Counted from the first letter of the stretch, positions 10,209 through 23,871 are shown. The stretch is 64,000 bases of DNA from Arthrobotrys musiformis (GCA_036971715.1 JAVHJL010000002.1:962501-1026500); one strand, 5' to 3'. Program-made: numbers and translations. Notes: generated by a model not told the origin, from the letters alone.

Positions 10209-12964
10209 CTAGTATTCCCCTCCAACTTCAGCATCCGGATCCCTGAGGATATACAACTCCTTCAAGCTCCCGTCTCCCTCGATTTGCAATCCCTTCTCGT
10301 TCGCCAAGTGTAGTAATGAGATGAAACAGTAGCTGGTACTGATATCATTCATCGCTTGCTTGGGGTAGTATGTTTTCAACCCATTCATCAATGTAGTGAA
10401 CGTCCTTGGCATATCTGGTGGAGGGGGTGTCTTCGGCTCCTCGGATGGCGCTGGTGTTTTTTCTGGGGCGGATTGTTGTTGCGGTTTACCTGGTGTTTGT
10501 GGCGGCTGGAAGATCAAAGCGTATATGGTTAACAGGCGAAGAAGGTTAAGTGCAAGGATAAATGAGAGGTACATACCAGATCGATGCTTTCAAACAGCAT
10601 ACCCTTCCACATCGTCTCCTTCAATTTTCTGACGTCCACTTTCTTCGCCACCCTGGCGTATTGTACGTACTCGGGCCGTATGCGACGACTACTTGTCACT
10701 AACTGTGCACCGTATCCTAACTCTGGTTTCTTTTCGTCGACCGGAGGGATCACGGGGTTTCCGTTCTCATCTATTGTGGGTAAGGCGCCAGCGCCCATTT
10801 CCCTTTCGGGCGAGAATATCTCCCTAGCGTCTGCGAAAGCGCCGTCGTCATCGTCATCCATGCCGCCCAGTGGTTCGTCGTGGAAGAAGTTGGCGTCGTA
10901 GTCGCCTTGTTGGCGTTCCGGAGCTACAATATAACAATTAGCAGCCTATAAATTATGATAATGAGGAGAAAAGGCATACTGGAAGTAACGGCAATCTCAT
11001 TCTGTGCCCAGAATTGCTCATCCATGACCATATCATCATTATTCTCCCCTTCGGCGCCCCTGACTGGCACTTGACCCTTAATCGTCTTCTTGCTACGGAG
11101 CATTGCCTTGGGTTTGAGGAATAGTCGAAGGAGCTGACGGGAGTTGAAATGCTTGTCGTCTGGAAGTAGATTACGGCCTTTGTGCCGTAATTGGGTTTTG
11201 GGCATATTGATGCTCGCATTCGAGGTTGCGAACAGAGCGTCGGCATCATCGAGGTTTTGGTCTGGGGTGACAAAGTCGATTGTGAAGGGGGTCTTTTCCT
11301 TCCGGACCCTGGGGGCTGCGTCACCCTTGTTTCCCTCTAGATCTGTAATTTAGTGATATGAAATTTATCGAAGATATGTGGTGTTCCATACGGACCTTTA
11401 ATTTTCCTGATTTTCCAATGCTCAGGACCAGCCCAATTCTTCTTCAACGCCTCGTCGAAGTAAGCGAGGATGTCCTCCTGCTCGGCCTCACGACTGGCAC
11501 CGAGCCTAACGGTGTAGTCGTTTTCATTAACATCGAACTCTCCGTCGGCGTCGATATCAACGTCTCGCATGGGGCCTCTGCCTTCTCCGCCTAGAGTTTG
11601 GTTGGCCCATGCTTCCCCCCCTTGGCCGTATAGCGCAGTTTCTGGGGCGCCGAGAACAGCTACCTCGAAACCACCACCTCCAAAATCTCCGTCGTCGTCG
11701 AAGCCGCCTGCGTCGAATTCGTTTTCTTGTTCAGCGGCAAGCTCTTCTTCTTCCTTCTCTGTGAGCGCCTTTAGGAACGGGATATCGAGAGAGGCTGTGG
11801 GATCGCCGAGTGCAAAGGTTTTGAGTGAGGGACAAACATCAAGTTCTTCGATCCTATCAATGTCGGGGAAGAACTTCTGGGCGAGGGCATCGAGATCCAA
11901 GGGAATTTCAGGAACTTTCTCCTTTTTCTTCTTCGTCTCTGCTGCCTGGCTGGCCTCGGTGATAGTATGGTCCATAGTTTCTTCACCAACTTCTGTAGGT
12001 TCGCCCTCAGCTTCCTCGTCGCCATCTTCAACGTTTACAAGCTCGGCCTGTTCTGTAGTGTTTGTCGAGTCTTTGACGTCGTCGCTTGAGTCGAATACAA
12101 TCCTTCCGTGCTCATCAATAGAAAGTACGTTCAAGAGTAAACCTTTCGCGCCGCCTTCGTCAAAGTCTGCCGCCGCCTTCTTGAACAATGGGTCAACGGC
12201 GAATTCCAAATCGAATTTCTTGAGCTGCAACTGCGACCAGTCTTTAGCCAAGGTTACTTCGGACCTGGTAGCCCTCTTTCTCGCCTTCTTCCTCCCGCCT
12301 TCCTCGTCATCATCATCGCCATCCTCACCATCCCCTCCAGCGCCTTCGTCCTCCTGACCACCCTTTTTCTTGCCGCTGTTGTCGGCTAGACCACTCAACA
12401 GTTTTCCCGTTTCGGTGGCGACAGAGTCGACTCGTGAAGTGTAGATTTTGACACAGCCGTCGAGAGTACATGATGCCTTTTGAAAGTTGATACTGTTTCC
12501 TTCTTTCAACAGTGACATATCGTGGAAGTAGTCGATCAAGGCGAAGTTCCAGCTGTTCGTCGCATTGATTTTCTATATTCCAAAAGCTCAGTATCAAGCC
12601 TATCACCATACGTTCTACTAAAACATACGTTATCCGTCGCCATCTTCATCCACTCCTCAAAGTTCGCCAATATAGGCACCTTCTTTACTGGAGTTTGCGC
12701 ATTCACAGCGTTTACCCCTCCCCTCCCAGCCGGGGTGGACATGATCATTGGACTGCCACCATCGTTCACACCCATTGATTTTCGAGGTGTAGCGGCAGCT
12801 ATGATTTTATGAAGCTGAGCTTCCTGAAGCGTCTGACGCTTCGCATTTCGACGAGCCTTTTCGGAGTCATCGTCGTTAAGTGGGATAGTTATCGTGGTTC
12901 CCGGGGCAGGGTGGGTAGGTGTCGAGCCTGAAGGCTTTTGGTTTACTTTTTTTCGGGGAGGCAT
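10209..12964 (-). CDS. BRN1: condensin complex subunit 2 (Barren/CAP-H kleisin)
   Basis: Five exons: 12629-12964, 11396-12572, 10980-11342, 10577-10923, 10209-10505; 839 aa. The kleisin of condensin bridges the SMC2/SMC4 heads and recruits HEAT subunits. Barren-family landmarks: FEEWMKMATDN joined by splicing to KINATNSWNFALIDYFHD, SINFQKASCTLDGCVKIYTSRVD, EHWKIRKIKD, TPFTIDFV, VDVRKLKETMWKG and, near the C-terminus, ISTSYCFISLLHLANEKGL (winged helix contacting SMC). Several acidic low-complexity linkers lie between. The exon 2 donor is GTCCGT, chosen because only it preserves frame into exon 3. The start is an ATG after which PPRKK follows. Confidence 0.95.
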
Positions 12965-13859
12965 GGTTTTTGAAGTGGTTGGAGCTCCGGGGAGCTTGGA
13001 TTCGAAGGATCTGAAGCTATTTGTGGCGTTTTGGGGCAGTTTAGGGGTGTCGTGATGTCTGGTATACTATCGTGATACTATACGACGCCTGTGTGATATC
13101 GCGAAGTTTGGATGCTGGTTGCTTTGTTTACTTTGATAGTGTGGACCTGTCGACACAACACAAAACCCGCGCCACACCACGGCCATGTGGCTGATGTGCA
13201 ACAATGCCAAGACATCAGCCAGGGTGGCGAAGTGGCGGTGCCTCGCACAGCAGAAATGACGTTCCCTTTCTGTTCCCTTTCCCCTTCAATCATGGCCTGT
13301 CTCGAGCCTGCACCATCCTGTCGGACGGACAGTTACCTATTCCTTACCTTACCTTCTCCGTCGAAACCCCCCCACATCACCATCCCACATAGTCTCCGAC
13401 TACCCCGGCACACGATGTTAACCACTCAATCCGCACCTTCCTGAATTTTTTTCCCTCCTCCGATAATTATTACGTACGTAACCACGGCGCACAGGTGGGT
13501 TGCCTGACTGGCCTTGAACGGATCCAATCGATAAAGGGCTCGAAAGTGTGCTGGTCGCAGAAAGTACGGGGTACATAGGGCAATACATATACACATGCAT
13601 GCAGACACCACAAGTGGCCTTATTTTATATATGAGTCGCCCCGGTCTCGAATCTGCAGCCCTCTTTTTCCTTTTCTTCCCTTTCCTCTTTTTGCGAACAA
13701 CTATGCAGCGTCAATAGTGGATTTGGCATTCCACTACGACTGGATAAACTCGACACAAAATCCCTCTTTCGCACGCGAGTATTTGGACATTGCCATCATA
13801 ACGCAGATTGCAATTTGGAAGGGGTCTAAAATCCCGTTTCCTCGGGGTATACGGTCATA
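12965..13859. promoter_or_regulatory. divergent promoter region BRN1/exchanger
   Basis: 895 bp between divergent starts. CT-rich stretches occur near 13255-13300 and 13655-13690, the latter about 170 bp upstream of the exchanger ATG. No gene seen; short frames across it have no family character. Confidence 0.45.
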
Positions 13860-16800
13860 ATGCGACAGCATTTGAGTCGTCTGGCACGGCACCTGCTGCT
13901 GTTGCTTGCAGTGCTGGCGGTGGCGAGTTCGGCGACTGCCGCCACCTCGGGCTCCCTGAATGACGGATCACGACTGCTAGTTCGAAATGCTAAGCCGACA
14001 ACGCAGCCGACGTTCACTACGCTAATCAAGAGGGTACTTTTGCCCGTACCGAGATTGGAAAAGCGGGACCTCGAAGTGAGTATAATTTTGCTCTACATAT
14101 ATATATTTATTTTAGTACCAGCAGTCTGATGGCTTGAGTGGTACTGCGAGTAGTGTCGTAAAATTCACAAACCGAAATATACCGATAAGTGCGCCTTCGT
14201 CCGCGAAAACTGCGAAGATGAGGAAGTCGGCTTCTTCGACTACCTCTCTCTTTACTACTGTAACTTTGGCGGCGCAGACTCGGCGTTAAAATTTATCCCC
14301 ATGGCGGTAATGATAACATGGATGACCGTCCTGTTCACCATGATTGGTATCGCCGCCAGCGACTTTTTCTGTGTTAATCTTTCCACGATATCAACGATTC
14401 TGGGGATGTCGCAGAGTTTGGCCGGTGTTACGTTTTTGGCATTTGGAAACGGTTCGCCGGATGTGTTTAGCACCTTTGCGGCTATGAAAATTAATTCTGG
14501 GTCATTGGCTGTTGGGGAATTAGTTGGCGCTGCATCGTTTATCACTGCTGTTGTCGCGGGATCTATGGCTATCGTACGGCCGTTCACGGTGGCTAAAAAG
14601 TCATTTGTGCGAGATGTCGTGTTCTTTATGTTGTCGGTTTCGTTGGGGATATACTTTTTATACGATGGCAGGATACTGCTTTGGGAATGTGTGGCCATGG
14701 TGGGACTTTATGGGTCGTATGTGGTGTTTGTGGTTGGATGGCATTGGTATACCAAGAGTCAGAAGAGAAAAAGGATTATTGAAATTCGGACGAGGGGCCA
14801 TTATACCGATATTGCCGACGAAGAAGTGTTAGAAGAGGAGGAAGACGCAAGTATGGGGGTGCAGAGGGGCCCACGGTTGTCGTTGAACACGGATTTCAGT
14901 GCATTGGAGAGAAATGACGAAGATATCGATATCAACGAGGATGGCGAATCTGAGGAGGATAGGATCGAGAGGGAGGAATTTGCAGAGTTGAATAGTAGTA
15001 TGAGGTTGGGGAGACCGAGTATTGCGAGGCACGCTACACCAGTCACACCGATTAGGCCGTCTTTGATCGGTGCTCTTGAGGTATGGGCCCCGCTTATAGT
15101 CGTAAAATTGACGCATGCTAACTATAGGATTAGTTCCGATCTGTTCTACAATCCCTGAACCAAGATAAGAATCTACCTGGAAGATCTATTCATCTCCGTA
15201 GCTATTCTGAAGGGTTACATGAACCTGTCAGTGCGATTGAGCCTGTCATACCACGTGCGCGGCACTCGAGGCACCATTCAACTATCGATCCCAGCGAGCT
15301 TGAGGCTAGAAGCCGGGCACAACCTGGTGTTGGTCATCTCTCACTTCCTCTTCCTACGGGTGGTAGGGCAAGAGCTGTATCTGTGAATGATGCGGCACAA
15401 ATATCAAACGGGTCTGATTACTTCACCCGACAAACCTCGCAGCTCAATATCCCAGGGTTGGGTTCTCCAGCCTCCGTAACTGAAGAACCTACAGAGGAGC
15501 CTCCACTCATTGCGTTGGATCATGCATCGCCGCTTGTTGCGCCCCCGGGTTTCGGAAACTATCAACTTCATGTACCATCGTCGCAGCATCTCGCACCACC
15601 TGGCTTGTCTCCGATAGCGTCGGAGGGGGTATCGCCTTCTGCTAGCCCGCTACTAAACAGTAGCACTAGCAGTCGGAGTACCAGTCGAGCCAGCAGTCGA
15701 GATGGTAGCCCCTCGCGTTTTGTCGAATCGCCACGACCCATATCTAGGAGGACGACGGGCAATGGTGATATCCCTATCATCAATCTTCCTCCTTCCGCCA
15801 CATCCACAGGTAGCTCCGAATTCATCACCCTGCCAGTACGATATCCAAGATTATTTAAACACTGGCCTTACGCAATTCTCCCTACTCCGGACGTATTCTT
15901 CTTGACCCTATTCCCCACACTCTACACTTTCAACGAGAAGAACTTTTGGGGAAAGATTCTTGCCATCTTCTCCGCACCTCCCATATTCCTCCTAACTATC
16001 ACGCTACCCATTGTTGAGGTCCCCGAAGAGTCCGGATCTCGCCCCCCGTCTAGGAAACCCTCGAATGGTGGAAGCGTGCTACCAAGCCCTGCAAGTACGG
16101 TACCTACCGTGAACTTCGACTTCCAGCCGGCCTGGATGAAGGATAATGATGAGCCAGTGGATTGGAACAGGTGGCTTGTTGCGACTCAGTGTATCACCGC
16201 TCCTATCTTCATCGTGTTGGCAGTTTGTGCTGGTGAGTTAACATATTTTCCCGGTCTAAAGACATCTCTAATCGTGTTTTAGGTCAAATACCGCTTCTCT
16301 TTCCGATTCTCTACGCCCTCCTTAGCGGGCTTGTAGCCCTCTTGCTCCTGCTAGTTCTTACGAGGGCAGACAGGCCGCCGAAGTACAGGTATCTTCTCTG
16401 CTTCGTTGGCTTTGTAGTCAGTATTTGTTGGATATCGTCAATTGCAAACGAAGTCGTTGGAGTTTTGAAAGCTTTGGGGGTTATCCTTGGGATTAGTGAT
16501 GCTATCTTGGGGCTCACAATCTTTGCGGTGGTATGTTTCGGTCCATTCTTTTTTATGGAGTAAAAGTGACGCTAATTTGTATATTTTTAGGGTAACTCCC
16601 TTGGCGACCTAGTGGCGGACATCACCGTCGCCCGCCTCGGCTTCCCCGTCATGGCACTGTCTGCATGCTTCGGTGGGCCCATGTTAAATATCCTGCTCGG
16701 TATTGGAGGTTCCGGGATATACATGACCATCGCCCCATCGTCCGAAAACTATTATCAGATTGAGGTTAGTAGTACGCTGATGATTAGCGCTATTACGTTG

Positions 16801-16965
16801 TTGGGTACCCTGTTCTTTTTACTGGCAGCGGTGCCGATGAATAATTGGAGGATGACAAGAGGCCTAGGCTGGGCTCTCGTCGGCATTTGGGTGGTTAGCA
16901 CTGTGATTAATGTGGTCGTTGAAATTACTGGAGCTGGTAAGAGGCTAGAGGTGTGGGGTGCTTGA
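13860..16965 (+). CDS. sodium/calcium exchanger family cation antiporter (NCLX/YDL206W type)
   Basis: Five exons: 13860-14075, 14154-15080, 15134-16232, 16283-16530, 16591-16965; 954 aa. Residues 1-28 are a signal sequence or anchor. A Cys-rich luminal segment (ECRKIHKPKYTDKCAFVRENC) precedes the first membrane half, which has the alpha-1 repeat (LAGVTFLAFGNGSPDVFSTF). A long Ser/Pro-rich cytosolic loop (about residues 300-600) follows, then the second membrane half with the alpha-2 repeat (GNSLGDLVADITVARLGFPV, FGGPMLNILLGIGGSG). Members exchange Na+ or H+ for Ca2+ across vacuolar, ER or mitochondrial membranes; which membrane is not shown here. Introns 1 and 2 use the second of two close AG acceptors, since the first leaves a stop or a frameshift. 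Confidence 0.93.
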
Positions 16966-17505
16966 GGGGGTTAAGTATACATTTTCGTTTGAGGAGGCTT
17001 TATTCATTCACTTCCATATTTGTTTCATGGCTTGCGGATAGTTCTTACTGGGGTTTATATTTTTTTTTATCATTGGAGTTTTCTTGGGTATGGTTTATGG
17101 AGTTTCGTCTTCGCCCATGGTTATTTTTTCATTTGATGAATTCGTTCGCTTTTTCTGCCCCTCGCGGGGTTGAATTCATTTTTTTATGCTTTGATGTATT
17201 GGGCGCATACACGATACCATACCATACCACCGCACATTATTTTGTATATACATCGACTTCATAATGTATATGCTCTAATCTTCTTGATATTGATCAATTA
17301 ATTGCAGAGGCACCATTTCTTGAATCGGGTTGTTTTGCGTATAGTGGTGTGTCATTAACTTGCGTTATATGTGTCCAATATATCTACTTCTTCGTATGTA
17401 TGTACAAATACCTTTAAGTTGGCTATAAGATAGCCCTCCAATGTTCAACTCATCTAAATTATGCGGCTTCGATATGCAAGTGCTAGCGGGTATATCCCTA
17501 TATTG
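16966..17505. other. convergent 3' region
   Basis: T-rich 3' flank of the exchanger and the 3' flank of the minus-strand F-box-like gene. Nothing else seen. Confidence 0.45.
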
Positions 17506-19057
17506 TCATAAACGACCAGGGCTTCGTCCATCACAGTCTCGACACCAACAAGTATAAGCCGGCACTTTTTGCTTCCTGTTTCCGTTATTACTCCATGAAA
17601 CCTTCCTCGGTTCCGTGACCAACATCTCTACGACTTTATTCTCTTGTTCGGCCGTGGAGCCCTGTACGCTCCATACAACCTCCTCTTCCAAAGCCTCACA
17701 TTCCCTTTCTTCCTTCGGATCCCAATTCCTGACAAATTTTCCTCTCCTCGCCAATTCCTTATTTTTCAATCTTGCCATTTTTAGAAGGAGACCGTACATC
17801 CTCGTTCCGGGGATGAACTGCGGACCGAGGGAGTAATTCGGAATCCAAAAGTAACTCGTATCCGCACCCGTGAAACTGGCATAAGCCCCCCTCCCCCTCG
17901 TCAGGGGTTCCCAATCGACGCAACTGAAACCGACGTCGTCCAAACACCTCCCCCCACCATCACGGGAGCCCATCCAGGTACTTTCGTCGTTTTCGTAAAC
18001 GATCTCGAAGGATGTGATATCGCCGGATTGGAATTTGTGGAAGAGCCAGATTATTGCGTCTGGATTCGAACGGGGGGATGATGATGGATTATCGGGTTTT
18101 AGGGTTCCCATACTTATCCTTTGGAGGTTTGGGAGTTTCCAGGAGATTATATCCGGCATGAAGGGTTTTAGGAGGAGTGAGTAGTAGAATCCCGGATCGC
18201 GGTGGAATGATGAGCCGCGGGGGCGGACCCAGGGGTTCTCGCCGATGATGTTGGTGGTTGAGTGCAGCGGGGAGATGTTTGTGCGGGTGAAGTAGACCCA
18301 GGTTATTGCGTCTAGTATGTTATCCGGGAGGGTGTTTAATGTTGGGACGGTGTTTATGGCGTACCCTGCGAATATTACTCGACCCTTTTGGAGGTGGTCT
18401 AGGAATTCTGGGGTTACGGCGCATGGATTTATGAAGCGGTATGGCGGCTGGCCGATTAGACATTTTGAAAGGCGGGCTTTGAGGAGGGTGCGGTAGGCTG
18501 TGCAGACTGTGGTGATTATTGCGGTGTAGGTCGGGGAGACGTGGAGGATTGCGGGCGGGAGGAAGGAGATGGGGTTTGGATAGGTTATCGAGAGGGTGCA
18601 GGGGAGTTCGTGGCTCTGTTGGTGTCAAAAATATAAGAGAAGATAGGAAATTGGAGTTAATTGTTAATTAATTCTCGATCTCTGGGGAGTTCAATATTTA
18701 GTATAGAGAGAAGGGCTTATGGGGGCTCGATAGGATATATATCGTGATAGATAGATAGATATCGATATCGGTTATATCTGAAAGCAGATATAACAAGAGA
18801 TATAAGAAAGATAGTTTATGGCGTACTCTATATATCCCATTGCGCTCTACACCTAGTAGCTTCATTTCCTCGCGCCATTGTTTAGTCTGTATGGGCGACT
18901 CGAAGATGAAGTTTATATTCTGATAATTGGCATCCAGGAAGTATGAAAGTATCTGGTAGTGGATTTCATGCGGAAGGCGTAAAATTCTGGATATAAAACA
19001 TGTATGATTTTCCCGGGGCGGTTTGGATAAATATAAGTTAGTAAAAAAAGCCCCCAA
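17506..19057 (-). CDS. F-box-like family protein, 5' end unresolved
   Basis: Clear second exon 17506-18615 (369 codons plus stop), preceded by an exon ending at 18827. The first exon encodes LRLPHEIHYQILSYFLDA, a plausible F-box start, then QWREEMKLLG. The body shares order and motifs with the gene at 22488-23871 (RVIFAGY against RIIIAGY; a late RGKFVRNWD against RGRYYTDWD; a final Cys-Trp-Cys). The two are paralogues of roughly equal length with an intron at the same place. There is no in-frame ATG before the F-box region: the open frame extends to 19057 but begins with non-ATG codons. Either an upstream exon was missed or the gene lost its start. F-box proteins normally recruit substrates to SCF ubiquitin ligases; the substrate here is unknown. 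Confidence 0.6.
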
Positions 19058-20090
19058 AATGATTACAATTAGTTTGTGATATCATATCATCTCATCTCAG
19101 CTAGTCGACTAGTCCCGAGGGATCAGAACTAATCCAAAACTGGAATCTGGGGAAGCTTGGGGGGGTACGGATATGCATGTCTAACGGTGGGATATAGCCT
19201 CCTTGCTGCTTCGCAGTCATTGTCAAGATCCCAAGACGTATTAAGGGGGATTGACCAATTGAATTCCCAAAGTGAGTGCTCGCGCGAGGTATATAATGTG
19301 CCGATGTTCCGTACACACATACGGAGACGCTAGCGGGCTCGGTAAGCGGGCGGGCGGTTGGGAAATCCTATTCCTGGAATTGCAGGTCCCCGGATTGCCA
19401 ATTGTCTGGGTCCTGATCGGTGACAAAGGCGTATTATGGGCTAAAAACTTGTGGGGACTAGACGGTGTTTTTCGACATCACGAGAGTCCAGGGAACGGGC
19501 GGGAGGGAACTCTTGATGAAAAGGGCCCTCGAGGCGTGAAAAGAACGGGGATGAGGATTCTTTTTAGTCGCGCACTTAGACGCAGTCCGTGGTGTGTCGT
19601 TTAAATACTGCTTTTTCAAGCCCAAGCGCCACCGCCTCCTTCTTGCCCGGGGGGTTCCATGGATCCACCAAGGGTACCGGTGCTGACGACTGTTGAGACC
19701 CTTGGAGTCGGCAGATATACGTATCTCCTGCAATTGAGACGCATTCTGCGGGCCAGGTATCGCGTTCGCGTTCGCAAGACGCATACGTTGAGCAATCAAT
19801 TTGCCACAATTTGAAGGTTTCGTGACGAGGCTGCCAGCTTGGTGACCAGACTATCGATAATGCCAACGAGCTAGTGGACTCCACGGAGCGAGTTAGTAGA
19901 ATCAATCGGCCCCACGGCAGATAACGTTAATTGAAGGCTCTAACCCGGGTCACGAGCGTGGTATTTTTGAAGCCCGCACTGTACTACAGTCGTGTATCCT
20001 CTGAACTTTCGTGATATTATCCTCTCCCCGCTCTTTCTTCTTAGGCACAAGACTCCATGATATCCCCACAAATTTGCAGCTAAAATTGGG
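19058..20090. other. intergenic between divergent F-box-like genes
   Basis: About 1 kb without a convincing frame. It should contain the promoters of both flanking genes. Confidence 0.4.
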
Positions 20091-21870
20091 ATGCATGAAA
20101 GGGCCAAGATGGACCCTAAGAAAGCTTCTCTCCCCTCTCTGCCCTACGACATTCTCCACTTAATCTTCACTCAGCTCGACAATCTCCGCACCGAAGCCTG
20201 CAAACCACGCCGCGGGCGGCCTCAATTTCCAACAAATCCAACACATTACAAGTACTTCCCTCCGGTATCCGAAGAACTCCCCGCGAAAAAGCCACACGAC
20301 TCTCCACGCCGTGCTGAAAAGTGGAGAATCGAACAAGCTAATCTGCAGGAAGAATTTCAATATGCCCATAGACCCCCTAAAAAGAAGCGAAAGGACGAAC
20401 CTCCAAAAGTCGCACCGGCGCCGTTTGAAGGGGTATCGATCTTTGATGGGTTGTCGAGGACTAATAAGGCCCTGAGGGAGCTTTGCGCGCCGTACCTTTT
20501 TAAGAATGTGGTTTTAGCTTCGGATGATTGTTTAACGATCGATAGGATTGGGTTTTATGCGGATGAGAGGCAGGGGTGGATGTTGAAACATATTCGGTAT
20601 GTTCCGGATTCTTTCGAATTTATAGCGATGTGTATAAGTTTCGAACGGGTTCCTTGGATTGGCCCGTTTTCAAGATTGGAAGAGTCAATACTTATAAGGA
20701 CAAGGCTACCAACTACATATTCTTTGTATCCAGTTCGCCGTATTGAGTAAATTTCAGAACGTGGAACCAGAATTAACAATTTAATATAACCAGGTCCTTC
20801 CGTCTGATGTCGACACACTTGACATGGCCAAATTCTTTAGGCGGTAACACCTCGAAGGATCTCATACCCGGCCTAGTAGCAACTTTAATTCAACTCCTTC
20901 GCTCAATTCCAAATCTCCAAACCCTTCACTTCATAGTCGAACCCAGCGGGATCATTTCCCAGTTCAGGTCTGTCCTAACCACCAGCGTACCACCAATAAC
21001 ATTCCCGACAGTAAAACACATTTACATAAACACGGATAACGAATATATACTTCCCTTCCTGTCGTCGCCTGAAGTCGGTGGTCTGGAGTCATTCGAGTAT
21101 AAGGCCGCCTACTCAATCAAATCTGCCAATAAAGTAACCTTCTCGACGATCGGTGCTACGGATGAAGAGAAGGAAACGGGACTGTTCGGTGGCATGACCG
21201 ATGAACGAGCTGTGGAAGTGGTTAAAGGGCTTGCACAGGTCCAAAAAAACAGTCTGAGGAAGATCACACTATCTGCATTTATTAACGATACGGGGATTGT
21301 GCAGATGGTTAGAGCGGGTTTACTGGGGAATATAAGAGAATTGATACTGCTTTATGGTATTGCTGCGGTAAGTCCTTGATACATATCCATCATCCATATT
21401 TTTGATATATAGACGAACGTCTTTAATATGGATATGTGTATATGATGAGAAAAGAGCTGTGCGGCCTCCCTATCGCGCCTACCACACCTCCGCTACATCC
21501 GATTCGGGCAAGATGCCGAACCGATTTCAGCTAAAAACCCACACTGTTATATGTCCCGTCGGGAACTATTAACTGTCGTCCGTTCCGCGAAGAAACTGGA
21601 AGAAGTATGGCACCGCGATCGGTTCGTATGCCATGTTAAACGACTCGTTGGGGAAGGGTATGATGGAACGGAGGTGAATGAGGACGAGACCTGGTGGATG
21701 GATACTTGGGCGCCGGACGGGGTGGGTAATAAGACTGTTATTAGCACTGGGTGGTTGGCTTGATTTATTTTCCCTTGATCGTTAATTTGTGGTATTTTTC
21801 TTCTTCTTTTTAGGTTGGGAGTCCGGGAGATCGGGAGGAGGCTTTGGCGTCTGCGCAATGGAGGTCGTGA
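20091..21870 (+). CDS. F-box domain protein
   Basis: Proposed exons: 20091-20596, 20794-21367, 21455-21721, 21814-21870; 467 aa. LPSLPYDILHLIFTQLDN near residue 13 is an F-box; a Lys/Arg-rich linker follows, then SRTNKALRELCAPYLFKNVVL, common after F-boxes, and LRR-like hydrophobic repeats (LRSIPNLQTLHFI, LPHLRYIRFG). It likely acts as an SCF adaptor; target unknown. The last intron is optional: read-through of its donor gives a stop at 21761-21763 after 19 other residues, while splicing adds GSPGDREEALASAQWRS. An alternative ATG at 20109 would remove six residues. Confidence 0.7.
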
Positions 21871-22487
21871 TATTGGGTTTCGGGATTTGGGTCAATATGA
21901 TTGTGGATTTACCAACTGATGTTTTTTCAGGCTTTGATATCGCTCTTTTAATGACCTAGGTGGGGTACGTGCTTAATCGTGTATGCGTGCGAAGGCAATT
22001 GATACATTGTATACCCTGTCCTTTATAGTTCTCGACGCTGCACCGTAAATACGGAGGGGTTGGTGTATATATCGTATATACAGGCCCGTATTGAAGCTTG
22101 TATAGCATCGTTAATACAGGACTACTTGGCATGAGGCCATACATATCACCGGGTTCATGATAAGAATCTTTTTTTTTTTTTTCAAAAAATTGTAAATTAT
22201 GGCTCATAGCTGCATCGTCAGCCAGAACAGAATCTCACCAACAACAACCTCGTCTATTCAATCATCACCAACTTCACCCCATCGACCCAAGATTTTCATC
22301 GCTTTCGGCATCATCAAATCTTGAATCGTCATCACTATCAGACTATTCTCATAAGTGTACCTTTGTTGGATAAATCGCCTTAAAAGACGTTCTCGGAGAC
22401 CTCCCGTTCGGCGGCCCGTGGTTAGCTCTTGATACCCGCAAAACAGCTTACCGTCTATTTCAGCAACGTACCACGAATACTTCCACA
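21871..22487. other. intergenic, with T/A fold-back tract
   Basis: 617 bp between F-box-like genes. A run of Ts followed by CAAAAAATT lies near 22170-22190. No gene seen. Confidence 0.45.
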
Positions 22488-23871
22488 ATGGCGCCAAATC
22501 TTCTCACCATCCCAGAAGAACTTCAGTACAAGATCCTCTCACAGGTTCTTGATATCTCTGTTGATTTTGTCTTCAAATCGCCCTATCTCGTGCGAGAATG
22601 GCGTAACAAAGCTAGTCCGAAAGATTGGGACAAAGAGGTGCGTTTGAGAACACTTGGCTTTGTGAATTGCTAGAATCATGCAAGAAGCGGTTAGCTGCTG
22701 CTATCTTCAAGTCTACTAGATTTGGCACTATGAGAATTTTATGCATTTGGGTCCTCATCCCTGGATTCGAAGTAGTCTTGTATTAAAGATTCGAAGCTAC
22801 CTCATATCCACAAACAGTACATCAATAGATGGCATACATAAACCCTTTCGATTCTTTCACCAATTAATTGGTTAATAAGGACGGCTGCTAACATACTTTC
22901 CCCTCAAGACCCCCTTCCGCCCCGACCCGAAGGATTATCCCTCCGGCGAGGTCCCAGATTTCAAGGAACGTCCATACTTTCTAAATGTACGAGTTGTTCC
23001 CACGAGAATCCCTCCTGCACTCAAGCTAGTTTCTCGCGAGTTTTCAAAGGTGGTTGAAAAAGTCGCAGTTAGTATGGATAAACTCGCCCCAGCCGTCGAA
23101 TCCGAGATCAACAAAGAGATATCGGTAAAAGGCTTGCCTCCTCGCGGTTGGCAGCAATGGGAACAGGCTTTTTGCCGCTTTCAACATCGCGAAAGCCCAG
23201 GTAGAATTATCATTGCCGGGTACCCCAGGGGGTTTATGGACTGTGTAGCTCTATTGGCTAGCCAAGAGTCTACCAGGTCCCTGTACTTTACGCATCCAAT
23301 AACCGACTGGGCCACTCCGGGATTCGATGAGATATGGAAGTTTATCAGGCCAACCCGAAGACCTCCAGATCCGTTTAACATACATTCCGATGCAATTTCG
23401 ACTGCGTTCTTCTTCAACGACTATTTCCCATACCTTGAGACGATCGCTATTGGAGTAACCGATCTGGTTCAACACGATGCCGACAGTAAGCTTCCGCTTT
23501 CCCAAGGTCTCAGGTGGTTAGCTCTGGAGTCACCACACTGCTCCAACCGCCACCGATCCAATCGTCGTCCAAATCCATCTGTTCCGCGCCTCCCAAAGGC
23601 TCGAAGGCTGGAACTCACCTTTGACAAGGAGGGTAAAAGGATCGAAGGATTTCTTAATCTGGACGATTACTACCCTGCTCCGACCGGTTGTATCTGGGTC
23701 ACGAAAAGGTTGACCGACCAAGAGGTTTCAAAGAGAGGGAGGTACTACACTGATTGGGACCACACGTATTTCGGGAAGGATGATCCCAATTTTCGGTTCG
23801 AAGAAGAAGGAGATGTACTGCAGGTTGAAATGAAACGTGTCGGTGGTCGTCATTGTTGGTGCTGGGATTGA
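22488..23871 (+). CDS. F-box-like family protein
   Basis: Two exons, 22488-22637 and 22909-23871, 370 aa; a GCTAAC branch-site motif lies just before the acceptor. Residues 5-22 (LLTIPEELQYKILSQVLD) resemble an F-box. IPPALKLVSREFSKVVEKV follows the splice, as in many fungal F-box proteins with an LVSREF motif. The C-terminus ends GGRHCWCWD. It is a paralogue of the minus-strand gene at 17.5-19 kb. No catalytic domain is visible; a role as ubiquitin-ligase adaptor is inferred from the F-box only. Confidence 0.72.

Noticed and set aside
11569..12357. Long plus-strand open frame rich in Ser and Pro
   Set aside because: It is antisense to exon 2 of condensin BRN1; its composition mirrors acidic codons on the true strand.
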